Of a stretch of 64,000 nucleotides of DNA, positions 22,399 to 31,414 are shown piece by piece; position 1 is the first letter of the stretch; every line of letters begins with the position of its first letter. Below the pieces are notes generated by a model. The model was given only the letters and a program-made list of their open reading frames with translations. It did not search any database and was not told where the DNA came from. The position numbers and the translations under genes are program-made. This DNA comes from Pycnococcus provasolii (taxonomy: Eukaryota > Chlorophyta > Pseudoscourfieldiophyceae > Pseudoscourfieldiales > Pycnococcaceae). The stretch is from contig OW568862.1 in the NCBI GenBank assembly GCA_938743325.2, positions 597,501 through 661,500 on the forward strand, read 5' to 3'.

Positions 22399-23202
22399 AT
22401 GGCGACGATCCTCTTCTGTGTTCTCGTGTCGTTCGCAGCGCTTTTACAGGCAGCGTCGGCGGCGTCAGCTTCGTCGACATCGTGGTGGTGGCGCGCATGG
22501 ACGAACGCGAAACAGCCTGCGCACGTCGAAGCGCTGGGCGAACGCGCGGCGTCGCGACGCATCGCCGGTGTTCGCAGAGCCAGGCCCAACAAGGCGCTTG
22601 CCGTGCTGTACTACAGCCCAACCGAGGTGCACGCTAGGCACATGAAGAGGGCACTCGAGGCGGCAGCGCGTCACTTTCCCGCGCGCTCGAATGTGACGTT
22701 CACGACGGTGGATGCGAATAATGTTAGCAGCTCGTTCCTGCACGCGCACGGAGTAAACGCACTGCCCGCACTCCACCTGCACGCCTTCCACGTCAAATTC
22801 AGGTACGACGGAAACAGAACTGTCGCGAGCATTGCAGACTTCGTGCGCGAGGGTGCACGCGTCAAGCCGATAGCCTCTTACGCAAGGTGTCACTGTCCCC
22901 CGGGCGTCGTCGGGAGCGGCGACAACGACGACAGCGAGCGTCTCGACGAGGCTCCGAGATGGCGACGACTGCTTTGGCCGTTCGGCGACCGCGTGCCATC
23001 GAGTCCACGTGATGGAATCGCGGCGTGCACCGCAGAGGGACTGGAGTGTTACCGCGGCGTGGCCTGGCCGGTGGAAGCTGCCGTACAACACACGGACGCA
23101 ACTTCTTTGCTGTATGGCAAGTTTGACATCTGGCTGGCGTTGGCATACGCCGTGTCCGTTGTGCAGGCGGTGCGATTCTGTTGGAGTCGCTTTTGCGTGT
23201 AA
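22399..23202 (+). CDS. Membrane-bound thioredoxin-fold protein without CxxC (PDI-like, non-catalytic)
   Basis: 267 residues, one exon. A signal peptide (MATILFCVLVSFAALLQAAS) is followed by a basic linker and a thioredoxin-like core: KALAVLYYSPTEVHARHMKR (the YxPxCxxC strand with SPTE in place of CxxC), NVTFTTVDANNVSSSFLHAH, GVNALPALHLHAFHV (the cis-Pro strand, ALPAL), FRYDGNRTVASIADFV (the YxGxRxxxxxxxF element). The C-terminal part has CxC and a hydrophobic segment (IWLALAYAVSVVQAVRFCW), probably a membrane anchor with the thioredoxin fold in the ER lumen. The missing cysteines rule out ordinary disulfide chemistry; binding or chaperone activity is inferred. Its stop codon TAA is inside TGTAA, a candidate poly(A) signal. 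Confidence 0.6.
   Translation: MATILFCVLVSFAALLQAASAASASSTSWWWRAWTNAKQPAHVEALGERAASRRIAGVRRARPNKALAVLYYSPTEVHARHMKRALEAAARHFPARSNVTFTTVDANNVSSSFLHAHGVNALPALHLHAFHVKFRYDGNRTVASIADFVREGARVKPIASYARCHCPPGVVGSGDNDDSERLDEAPRWRRLLWPFGDRVPSSPRDGIAACTAEGLECYRGVAWPVEAAVQHTDATSLLYGKFDIWLALAYAVSVVQAVRFCWSRFCV
23198..23202 (+). promoter_or_regulatory. Candidate TGTAA poly(A) signal overlapping stop
   Basis: TGTAA at the stop codon of the thioredoxin-fold gene, followed by an A/T-rich run. Green algae use UGUAA close upstream of the cleavage site; this copy would give almost no 3' UTR, so another signal could be used. Confidence 0.3.
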
Positions 23203-23235
23203 CAAAAAATTTATTTTAACAGAGATTTTTTTAAA

Positions 23236-23979
23236 TCAGATGTCTGGCTTGGTGGTTGCTTCGACGAGAACGTACTGGTATGCAATACGAACTAGGCATC
23301 CCCACATGCTGCGCGACCCTTCGCACAGGCTAATTCTGCCTCGCTGGTACGTCGTGTGTCGTGCAATGAACCCCATGGCACGGCTGACGAGCGCTTCCGC
23401 GCCATATTGCACCAGGTTGTTGTAGTTGATGGGCCCTACACGCCACTTTGGAGCACCGGTCGCCGGTCCGACGGCAATCGTGGGTACGTCACTTGGCCAT
23501 ACAAATCCCTGCGTTGAGTTGAACGGGCACAGCACGTTGAACGGCGCGACTCCTCCCAGCACACCACACGGAAAGTCTGCGGTGAACAAGTTTGCGAGAG
23601 CGCTTTTTGTTTTTGCGACGGCGACCGCGCTTGCTACGGTAGGCTGCACGGGCGCCAAGCTGTACATAGGATTTTCCGTGAATTCTCGAACTGCGAAGTC
23701 GCGCGCCTGTCCGAGTGCATATCCGAATCGCGGTCGTGCTTCGGCCACTCCCGAAGATGCGAAAGTAGATGCGACTGCAACTGCGGTGAGTATGATGACG
23801 AGCAGGGCTGATTGTCGAAAGAGATTTAGAGAAAGAGGTGACATGTTCAATCGACGACGAGGCGACGTTCGACGACGAGGAGAGAACAGAGATGGTAGAG
23901 ATGTACGTGTCCGATGATAATTTGAATCCACGAAGAGGAAGAGAGATTTCATCATACAAAACATTAAGAATACCACCAC
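23236..23979 (-). CDS. Unrecognised small secreted or lumenal protein
   Basis: Up to 247 residues. The second possible start (23844, MSPLSLNLF) gives about 202 residues beginning with a hydrophobic stretch SALLVIILTAVAVAST and ending the leader at SGVAEA, like a signal peptide or a thylakoid-lumen targeting domain; the longer start adds an Arg-rich segment (SPRRRTSPRRRLN) that would suit a bipartite plastid leader. The rest (PRFGYALGQARDFAVREF, NPMYSLAPV, FPCGVLGGVAPFNVLCPFN, APKWRVGPINYNNLVQYG, LCEGSRSMWGCLV) has four cysteines and no motif I know. It is convergent with the thioredoxin-fold gene, 33 bases apart. I cannot name a function. Confidence 0.55.
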   Translation of the reverse strand: MVVFLMFCMMKSLFLFVDSNYHRTRTSLPSLFSPRRRTSPRRRLNMSPLSLNLFRQSALLVIILTAVAVASTFASSGVAEARPRFGYALGQARDFAVREFTENPMYSLAPVQPTVASAVAVAKTKSALANLFTADFPCGVLGGVAPFNVLCPFNSTQGFVWPSDVPTIAVGPATGAPKWRVGPINYNNLVQYGAEALVSRAMGFIARHTTYQRGRISLCEGSRSMWGCLVRIAYQYVLVEATTKPDI

Positions 23980-24652
23980 CAGCAGTAAAAGCAGCTAAAC
24001 TGAGGCTGCTGAAACCAAAAGCATCTAAACCTAAAAGTTCTGAGGTTTATATGAAGCACAATGTTATATGAACATTGTCAATGCAAGGAACATTGTCCCG
24101 GGAGCACACAGGCAGATTCGCAGACACACACAGGCAGGCAGGCATGTGCAAAGCGGACATGTATGTATCATCTTGGAGCCTGCATGAGCATGAGCAGGAG
24201 CAGGAGGAGTCACGCAACAGTCCATGATGGAACGCAGCAACAAGTGTAATAAGGGGGGAACAGCATAGGTACAAGCTCGAGGGGGCAATTGCAATGGGAA
24301 CCCCGAAACAGATGTAACCCCGAAACAGATGTAACCCCGAAACAGATGTAAAACAGATGTAACCCCGAAACAGATGTAACCCCGAAACAACAGATGCCAA
24401 AAAAAATTTAAAAATGACTCTGAAAACCAAACCCGAACAAGAAAGGCCAATCAGGGACAGGGAGGGAGGGATCAGGATGGGATCCCCGTGAATCTGCGCA
24501 CTAACTCGGAATCGGTTGCCGGACTGAATTCAATCCCAATCCATCTTCGGATTTTGTGAAAATCCATTCGGGATTTTTTTCAGGGGGAACGTCACCTTCC
24601 ACCTCCCATTCTCCCCCCTGTCGCCGCCATATTATACCACACGCAACGCAAC
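23980..24652. other. Intergenic region with tandem repeat, no gene seen
   Basis: Holds the 5' regions of the unrecognised minus-strand gene and the GSA aminotransferase gene, with the 17-base tandem array described separately, CAGGCAGGCAGGCA near 24130 and T-rich tracts. No coding frame with recognisable content. Confidence 0.5.
24299..24398 (+). repeat. 17-base tandem repeat AACCCCGAAACAGATGT
   Basis: Five near-perfect copies of AACCCCGAAACAGATGT with one shortened unit (AAACAGATGT) and a degenerate last unit. Related words occur near 31190-31212 (AACCCCGAA twice) and 33279-33480 (AAACCCC(T/G) and AAAGCAGAT units), so this is a dispersed intergenic repeat family. Confidence 0.9.
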
Positions 24653-26038
24653 ATGATGATGTCCCAGGTGAAAACGGCGCGTGCTCCCTCGCACTCGCGC
24701 GCATCCATGCGCTCCACGCGCTGCCAGGCTGCTACCACAACCTCCAAGCACACGGTCACGAAGTCTGCGGAAATATTCAAGGAGGCGCAGGACCTCCTCC
24801 CCGGTGGTGTGAACAGCCCCGTGCGCGCATTCAAGAGCGTCGGCGGAGGACCGATCGTCTTCGACAAGGTGAAGGGTGCCTACGCCTTCGACGTGGACGG
24901 TAACAAGTACGTCGACTACGTCGGCTCGTGGGGACCGGCGATTGTCGGACACGCCAGCGACGAGGTGAACGAGGCGCTCATCGCGCAGTTGGCCAAGGGA
25001 ACCAGCTTCGGCGCACCGTGCGCGCTCGAGAACGAGCTCGCCAAGGCGGTCATCGACGCCGTGCCCTCGGTGGAGATGGTGCGCTTCTGCAACAGCGGAA
25101 CGGAGGCGTGCCTCTCCGCGCTGCGCACCATGCGCGCTTACACCGGACGCGAGAAGGTGCTCAAGTTTGTTGGATGCTACCACGGACACGCCGACAGCTT
25201 CCTCGTGCAGGCTGGCAGCGGCGTGGCGACGCTTGGACTGCCCGACAGCCCCGGCGTGCCGTCGGCAAGTACCGCGCCCACGCTGTGCGCGACGTACAAC
25301 GACATCGAGAGCGTGCGCGAGATCTTCAAGGCGAACAAGGGCGAGATCGCCGGCGTGTTCATCGAGCCGGTTGTGGGAAACAGCGGCTTCATCCCGCCGA
25401 CGAAGGAGTTCCTGCAGGCGCTCCGTGAGATCACCGAGGAGGACGGCGCCGTGCTGTGCTTCGACGAGGTGATGACGGGATTCCGCATCAGCTATGGCGG
25501 TGCGCAGGAGCACTTTGGAGTCATCCCTGACATGACCACCATGGGCAAGGTGATTGGCGGCGGCCTTCCCGTCGGCGCGTACGGCGGCAAGCGCGAGATC
25601 ATGGACGTGGTGGCGCCCGCGGGCCCGATGTACCAGGCAGGAACGCTCAGCGGAAACCCGCTCGCGATGACGGCGGGACTCAAGACGCTCGAGATTCTCA
25701 GACGCGACGACCGCGCGGGATACAAGCACATGGACCGCCAGACAAAGAAGCTCGTCGAGGGCATCCTCGAGCTCGGGAAGAAGCACGGCCACGCAATGAC
25801 AGGTGGCTCCATCAGCGGCATGTTCGGATTTTTCTTCTGCGAGGGACCGGTGAACTGCTTCCAGGATGCCGAGAAGACGGACACGGCGAAGTTCGGCAAG
25901 TGGCACCGCGGCATGCTTGAGGAGGGCGTGTACCTCGCGCCCTCGTCGTACGAGGCTGGCTTCATGTCCATGGCGCACACGGACGAGGACATCGAGTTCA
26001 CACTCAAGGCTGCGGACAAGGTGCTCGCAAGCCTTTAG
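24653..26038 (+). CDS. GSA: Glutamate-1-semialdehyde 2,1-aminomutase, plastid
   Basis: 461 residues, no intron. A Ser/Thr/Arg-rich leader (about 40 residues) looks like a plastid transit peptide. The mature enzyme starts [20 protein letters not shown], a diagnostic GSA aminotransferase sequence, with [42 protein letters not shown], the PLP lysine in [18 protein letters not shown] (about K299) and [13 protein letters not shown]. It converts glutamate-1-semialdehyde to 5-aminolevulinate, the last step of the C5 pathway feeding chlorophyll and haem synthesis in the plastid. Length and motifs are complete. TGTAA at 26101-26105 lies about 63 bases after the stop. This gene is strong evidence for a photosynthetic host. 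Confidence 0.97.
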   Translation: MMMSQVKTARAPSHSRASMRSTRCQAATTTSKHTVTKSAEIFKEAQDLLPGGVNSPVRAFKSVGGGPIVFDKVKGAYAFDVDGNKYVDYVGSWGPAIVGHASDEVNEALIAQLAKGTSFGAPCALENELAKAVIDAVPSVEMVRFCNSGTEACLSALRTMRAYTGREKVLKFVGCYHGHADSFLVQAGSGVATLGLPDSPGVPSASTAPTLCATYNDIESVREIFKANKGEIAGVFIEPVVGNSGFIPPTKEFLQALREITEEDGAVLCFDEVMTGFRISYGGAQEHFGVIPDMTTMGKVIGGGLPVGAYGGKREIMDVVAPAGPMYQAGTLSGNPLAMTAGLKTLEILRRDDRAGYKHMDRQTKKLVEGILELGKKHGHAMTGGSISGMFGFFFCEGPVNCFQDAEKTDTAKFGKWHRGMLEEGVYLAPSSYEAGFMSMAHTDEDIEFTLKAADKVLASL

Positions 26039-26100
26039 AGGTTTCCTTCTAGCTTGCTTCTGTGATCATGAGTACATACTACACAATGCATAGTCAAACG

Positions 26101-26105
26101 TGTAA
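26101..26105 (+). promoter_or_regulatory. Candidate TGTAA poly(A) signal of GSA gene
   Basis: TGTAA 63 bases downstream of the GSA stop, a distance usual for 3' processing in green algae. Confidence 0.4.
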
Positions 26106-26308
26106 TTCCCCAAACCAAGTCTTTTCCATTGCTCCATACATAACATAACGTTGACATGTGGAAGTGGAAGTGGAAGTTGAAGTTGTGTGTGACGACGGAC
26201 TGACTGAAACGAGGGAGGAGGGGTGGGTTCGGGTTTCGGGTTTCGGGTTTCGGGAGTTTCATTTCCCCCCCTTTTCTCTTTTTTTTGTGGGTCCATCCAT
26301 CCGTCGGC

Positions 26309-27586
26309 ATGGCGGCCGAGGTGAAGGCGCGCGGTGCGGAGCTGTACTCGCAGGGCAAGTACGTCGAGGCGGAGCAGGCGTACTCGTCCGCATTCGACCT
26401 AGTCGCGCAGGACACGTCGTCGTCCTCCAACAAGGAACTGCTCGCCATCCTGCACTCCAACCGGTGCGCATGCCGACTGCAACTCAACCGGGTGTCCGAG
26501 GCTCTACTCGATGCCAAGGCGGCTGTGAGCCTGCGGCCGTCGTGGTCCAAGGCTTACCAGCGTTTAGCGTCCTGCCTGCTTCGGACGAACGTAGCGGCAG
26601 ACAAGAGGAGAGGCATCGAGGCGCTTGAGAAGGCATGCGAACTTGACCCCTCCAACGAGGGCGTCGCCGAGCAGCTCGCGGAAGCGCGCAGGAACGCCAA
26701 CAGTACGTCGTCGTCCACATCGTCGGCGAGGACGTCGTCCGCACCGCCGCCAAGACAACCGCCGCCGACGTCGTCGCAAGCAGGACGAGCGTCGGCGTCG
26801 GCGGCGTCAGCGTCGTTCACTGATCGCGCACGCGACGCGTTGAACGCCGCACGACGAAAGGCAGAGGAGGCTTTCGCGGCCGCCAGTATGCCCGGAGGGC
26901 TGGCGGCAATGTGGGACAGCTTGACCGACCAGCAAAAGCTCATCGCCAAAGGTGTAGGTGGCTTGGTTGTATATATGCTGGCAAGGCGTATGTTCGCACC
27001 CGCGGGAGGCGGCGGTATGTCAGCGGGAGGAGCAGGAGTTGGAGGAGGCGGTGGAGGAGGAGGAGGCGGAATTTTCGGTTGGTCGCTCACCACGTGGCTT
27101 CTTATTGGTAGCCTTGTTTACCGCGTGATCAAGTATCCCGCGGTCGCCGACGCGATTGGCGACGTCACGCGTACGTTCCCACGCGAACTTCAGCCACAGC
27201 TTCTTGCACAGTGGTGGCGTCACGACCTGAGTCCACGAGGCAAGCTTGTCGTGCAAGGAGTTGGCGGCGTGGCGGCATTCCTGGTCGTGCGATGGTTTTT
27301 CTTTTCCGGCGGCGGTGGATACTACGACGGCTATGGATATGGCGGGGGTGGGGGCGGATACGGTGGCGGCGGCGGAGGACTCTTTAGCATGAGCACGCTA
27401 CTTTTACTTGGCGCGATGTTTGTCGGATCTCAGTACTTTGGCCTGTCCCCGTACACGATGATGATGCTGTATAACATGTTAGGCGGTGGGAATCGTGGAT
27501 ACGGCTACGGTCCCATGGGAGGTGGATTCGGAGGGCCTGGTGGTTTCTTCGGTGGCCGCCGTGGCTTCGGTCGCCGCTTTTTTTGA
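26309..27586 (+). CDS. TPR protein with Gly-rich hydrophobic C-terminal half
   Basis: 425 residues from the ATG at 26309 (preferred because the TPR starts at once; an in-frame ATG at 26285 adds 8 residues). Residues 1-120 form about three TPR units (VKARGAELYSQGKYVEAEQA, YSSAF; NKELLAILHSNRCACRLQLN; SWSKAYQRLASCLL; GIEALEKACELDPSNEGVAE), similar to Hop/SGT-type co-chaperone TPRs. A Ser/Pro/Ala linker follows (about 130-180). The rest has hydrophobic segments (KGVGGLVVYMLARRMF; TTWLLIGSLVYRVI; GVGGVAAFLVVRWFF; STLLLLGAMFVGSQYF) between Gly-rich runs, and ends GGRRGFGRRFF. This suggests a membrane-anchored TPR protein with a cytosolic N-terminus; HSP70/HSP90 docking is inference. Confidence 0.7.
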   Translation: MAAEVKARGAELYSQGKYVEAEQAYSSAFDLVAQDTSSSSNKELLAILHSNRCACRLQLNRVSEALLDAKAAVSLRPSWSKAYQRLASCLLRTNVAADKRRGIEALEKACELDPSNEGVAEQLAEARRNANSTSSSTSSARTSSAPPPRQPPPTSSQAGRASASAASASFTDRARDALNAARRKAEEAFAAASMPGGLAAMWDSLTDQQKLIAKGVGGLVVYMLARRMFAPAGGGGMSAGGAGVGGGGGGGGGGIFGWSLTTWLLIGSLVYRVIKYPAVADAIGDVTRTFPRELQPQLLAQWWRHDLSPRGKLVVQGVGGVAAFLVVRWFFFSGGGGYYDGYGYGGGGGGYGGGGGGLFSMSTLLLLGAMFVGSQYFGLSPYTMMMLYNMLGGGNRGYGYGPMGGGFGGPGGFFGGRRGFGRRFF

Positions 27587-27796
27587 GAACAACAATGAAA
27601 AGTAACTTAGTCTTAGTCTTTGGATAGTCGTCTACTACCCTTATACTTGACCCGGCAAGGGACCCACATAGACTATATACAGAGAGAAAAAAAAAAGGGA
27701 AAAAGAGTGAGCACATATTCTTATTGAACCTTTTCATTAGTTAACAAAATATTTTCAATCTCCTCTCTCTCTCTTTCATTCTCTCGCATCATAGAC

Positions 27797-30679
27797 TTAA
27801 GTTTTCTTAACACGCGACCTGCGCGCATAGTATTCACACATGCTCTGCTGCATGCCGTACTCTTCCGAAAGGCATTCAGGTGCGGGCACGCCGCGGCCCG
27901 CATTTACGCCATCCGCCTCCATGGGCGTCGTCGCGTACGGGTCCTCAAAGTCAATTGAAACGTACTGGTCAGGGTCGAAGATGTCGCACGTTTTATCTGC
28001 CGAAATGCTCATCCGCGTATTCGCTTCGATAGTCTGCGGGCGCACGTACCTGCCGTCGCTGCGCATCTCCCATGCATCCACGCCATCCAACAGGCAGCTG
28101 TTCAGCAGACGCTGGATCTCAGTCTTGGCTTCCTCCGAGTGTACCGGCGTCGCTACCTCCACACGCCGTCTGAGGTTGCGGCTCATCCAGTCGGCGCTAC
28201 CAATGTAGTACAGTGGGTCGCCTCGATTCATGAACGAGTAAACGCGGTGATGCTCGAGGAAACGCCCCACGATACTGATCACGCGCACGTTGTCGCTCAA
28301 CCCCGGCACGCCAGGTCGTAAGCGGCAGACACCTCGAACGATGCAATTCACCTTCACGCCCGCCAAGCTCGCCTCGTAGATCTTGCGTACGAGAACGGGC
28401 TCGTCGAGGCTGTTCACCTTTACGGTGACACCGCACGGCTTGCCCTCCTTCGCCGCCTCGATCTCGCGGTCGATGAGCTCCACGAAGGCGTCAATCATAT
28501 ACTTCGGACTTACGAGAAGCTCGTCGTAACCGCCCACCGCAGCCTGGCTGTGCAGCCCGGTAAGCATCTTGAAGACGTCCGTCACATCGGCGCCAATCCT
28601 CTGATTTGCGCTCAGCAGGCCAAAGTCCGTGTACACACGCGCCGTCGATGGATTGTAGTTGCCCGTGCCGATGTGCACGTACGTCGCCAGCTTGCCCGTG
28701 CCGTCGCGTCGGACAACCTGCACGAGCTTGGCGTGCGTCTTCAGGCCTATGACCCCGTACGCCACCGCACAGCCGGCATCCTCGAGCCTCTGCGCGAAGC
28801 TGACGTTGCGCTCCTCGTCAAAGCGCGCCTTGAGCTCGACAAGAACAGCCACCTGCTTTCCCTTCGCCACCGCCTTGATGAGAGCGCTGATGATGGGGCT
28901 GTCGGACGACGTGCGGTACAGCGTCGCCTTGATCGCCACCACGCGCTCGTCGTCAGCCGCCGCCTCGACGAATCGCTGTACGGTGTTGCCAAACGAGTGG
29001 AATGGGTGGTGCAGCAGCACGTCCTGCCGACGAATGGCGCCGAAGAACGACTCGCGTCCCTCCACGGCACCCTGCAGCTCGCCGGGTGTGGTGCCCTCCC
29101 ACGCAGGCCACGCGTATCCTCCCGACGCCACCTTGTGTCCGACCGGAAGCGACATGATCGACGACAGGTCGAGCACGGGTACGTCCATCTCGAAAATGTC
29201 GGTGTCCTTTAGGCTCAGCTCGCGCATGAGATGCCTTCGAATAAATGTGGGCATGCCTTCCTCAATCTCCATCCTGACGAACGGTGCAAAGCGCCTCTCG
29301 CGCATTTCCTCGGAGATCATGTCGAGCAGGTCCTCCGCCTCTTCCTCGTGCCTCTCTAGTTCCGCATTGCGTGTGACGCGGAAGAGGTGCGTGGAAACCA
29401 CCTGCATGCCGCCGAAGAGTCTGTCCAGGTTCGCACGCACAATCTCCTCGAGCGGCGTGACGCACGTCCAGTTCTTGCCTTCAGTCTTGCCTTCGATGTC
29501 AACATCGATCCAGCGCGCGAGGTTGGGCGGAAGTGGCACGATGGCAACACGCAAGGCTGTATCGGCGCCCCCCTTCGCCTGATCCTCCGGATTGCGCAGC
29601 TGCACGGCGAGGCTTAGGCTGAGCGTCTGCAGCTGAGGGAACGGATGAGCCGGGTCGAGAGCGATGGGTGTGAGCAGAACCTCGAGCTCGCTGGCAAAGT
29701 ACTCGTCAAGCCTGGTCTGCTCGGCGGTTGACAGCTCGTCGTAGCGGCAGATGCTAAGCAGACCTTTTTCGCGCAGCTCGGGGAGCAGCGTGTCGGTCAG
29801 CATGGACGATTGTGCATCCACCATGCGCTCCACTTCGTCGGCGATGAGGTTCAGCTGCTTGGCTGCCGGCCAGCTCTGGTATGCCTCCGCCTTGAGTGCG
29901 GATACGGACGACGCCACCTCCTGTCTCTTCAGTCCTCCCACGCGCTTTGCGAAGAATTCGTCGAGGTTGCACGCGGAGATGGCGACGAAGCGCAGGCGCT
30001 CGTACAGAGGGACGGTCGTGCCTCGACTGCCGGGCAGGTTAGGGTGCATCGCAAGTGCCAGCACACGCCAGTTGAACGATAGCCACGACAGCTCGTGGTT
30101 GTACACGCTGTCGAAACGCACCACCTCGTCTAACTCTAGTTCGGCGATATCTTCACGCACGCCCTCCTGAATGTGCTCGGGCATGACGACGTGCACGTCG
30201 TCGTTATTGCTGCTGTTGCTGTTGTTGTTTGGAGAAGCTGTGCCTTCTGTGGTGGTGGTGGGAGGAGGAGGAGGAGGAGGAGATGATGATGTGACTGGCG
30301 GTTCTGTGACTGTTGTTGTTGTGGTGGCGGTGGTGGTAGATGCTGACGACGACGTGGGTGCCTCCGTTTGCTTTTGCGCCGACGACGTGGGTGCCGACGT
30401 TTGCTTCGTGCTCCTCCTTGCTCTTCGACTCCTCGAACCACTCCTCGGCGTTGTTGACGACGACGACGACGACGACGACGCCGACGCCGACGACGACGAC
30501 GCGCGTCCTCCCGAAGAAGAAGGTGGTGCCGCCGCCACCACGACTTTCCAAGACCGTGTTCCAGGTGGACGAGCCTGAAGAACAAGACGAGAAGAAGCCC
30601 TTGTGGATGAGTACTGAGATGGACGAGCACGCACATTACCACGCGTGGGAACCCGCACGCACACCACAGGCACAGCCAT
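27797..30679 (-). CDS. ppk1: Polyphosphate kinase 1
   Basis: About 960 residues from the ATG at 30679, which begins a Ser/Arg-rich leader (MAVPVVCVRVPTRGN) like a transit peptide; an upstream in-frame ATG at 30862 gives a Pro-rich extension that looks untranslated. A low-complexity Ser/Thr/Pro/Asn linker follows. The PPK1 core is complete: YNHELSWLSFNWRVLALA, FFAKRVGGLKRQ, VLLHHPFHSFG, AIKATLYRTSSDSP, LVELKARFDEERNVSFA, GLKTHAKL with the phospho-His (about residue 650), YVHIGTGNYNP, FGLLSANQ, IVRGVCRLRPG, SIVGRFLEHHRVYSF with the second essential His, and YIGSADWMSRNLRRRVE. It makes polyphosphate from ATP reversibly. PPK1 is bacterial in distribution with scattered eukaryotes, so an ancient transfer (possibly with the plastid) is likely. 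Simple-sequence linkers and no intron suggest it is settled in this genome. Confidence 0.95.
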   Translation of the reverse strand: MAVPVVCVRVPTRGNVRARPSQYSSTRASSRLVLQARPPGTRSWKVVVAAAPPSSSGGRASSSSASASSSSSSSSTTPRSGSRSRRARRSTKQTSAPTSSAQKQTEAPTSSSASTTTATTTTTVTEPPVTSSSPPPPPPPTTTTEGTASPNNNSNSSNNDDVHVVMPEHIQEGVREDIAELELDEVVRFDSVYNHELSWLSFNWRVLALAMHPNLPGSRGTTVPLYERLRFVAISACNLDEFFAKRVGGLKRQEVASSVSALKAEAYQSWPAAKQLNLIADEVERMVDAQSSMLTDTLLPELREKGLLSICRYDELSTAEQTRLDEYFASELEVLLTPIALDPAHPFPQLQTLSLSLAVQLRNPEDQAKGGADTALRVAIVPLPPNLARWIDVDIEGKTEGKNWTCVTPLEEIVRANLDRLFGGMQVVSTHLFRVTRNAELERHEEEAEDLLDMISEEMRERRFAPFVRMEIEEGMPTFIRRHLMRELSLKDTDIFEMDVPVLDLSSIMSLPVGHKVASGGYAWPAWEGTTPGELQGAVEGRESFFGAIRRQDVLLHHPFHSFGNTVQRFVEAAADDERVVAIKATLYRTSSDSPIISALIKAVAKGKQVAVLVELKARFDEERNVSFAQRLEDAGCAVAYGVIGLKTHAKLVQVVRRDGTGKLATYVHIGTGNYNPSTARVYTDFGLLSANQRIGADVTDVFKMLTGLHSQAAVGGYDELLVSPKYMIDAFVELIDREIEAAKEGKPCGVTVKVNSLDEPVLVRKIYEASLAGVKVNCIVRGVCRLRPGVPGLSDNVRVISIVGRFLEHHRVYSFMNRGDPLYYIGSADWMSRNLRRRVEVATPVHSEEAKTEIQRLLNSCLLDGVDAWEMRSDGRYVRPQTIEANTRMSISADKTCDIFDPDQYVSIDFEDPYATTPMEADGVNAGRGVPAPECLSEEYGMQQSMCEYYARRSRVKKT

Positions 30680-31414
30680 GGCGTTTGATGAGATGAAGGA
30701 ACAAGGAAGGGGGGGGAAGAAGAATGACAAGGCCCAAGAGGGGGGCGACCCGACCAGGTGGCCCGACCCCAATGGGGCCCCCCCCGACGAAAAAGCGACG
30801 AAAAAAGGCGACGAAAAAGGGCGAGGAGAATGACGGGACAGTCGGACCTTTTCCAGCCTCATGTTTTTCTTCTTCTCGCATCTCGGGCTGTCGGGGGAAA
30901 AGGGTCATCCCCCGGACAGCGAGACTTCCGAAAGGGATCTCGCTTTTTCCACCTCTTTTGCCTCCTCTTTGCAAGCTCTTTTTCCTCTGTATTTTTCCTC
31001 CCCTTTTCCTCCTCTTTTTCCTCCTCTTTTTGGGGTTTTCCTCCTCTTTTTTCGATTCCCTACATCCTCCTACACCACCGGGCACCCTATTCGTTTTGGA
31101 ACCTCCTTTTTGGAACCCTCCCTTTTAGGCTTTTTTTCCTCAGAACTTGCTCAGAAAAAGATTCCCTCTTTTTTAACCCAATTTGCTTAACCCCGAATTT
31201 TGTAACCCCGAATAATAATCAGCGTCCTGGTTTTCTGGTTCTTTCTTGGTCTCGTCTTTCTTGGTCGTCAACTTGTCACCGTCGACGACAAGTCACTCGC
31301 CTTGATCATCTCTTTCCTTAACTGCTCATATTTAACAAAATTGTCTAAAGTAGTAAACTTCAGTCAGTCAGTCAGTCTGCGGTAACTTACAGTCAGTAAG
31401 TAAGTAATATATAC
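30680..31414. promoter_or_regulatory. Divergent 5' region of PPK1 and methyltransferase genes
   Basis: 735 bases between two ATGs on opposite strands. It holds a long pyrimidine-rich stretch (about 30930-31140, repeated TTTTTCCTCCTC units), two AACCCCGAA words at about 31193-31213, and TCAGTCAGTCAGTC plus CAGTAAGTAAGTAA just before 31415. No gene seen. Confidence 0.4.

Noticed and set aside
24299-24398. CRISPR array
   Set aside because: The 17-base units are directly abutting without unique spacers, in a eukaryotic intergenic region.
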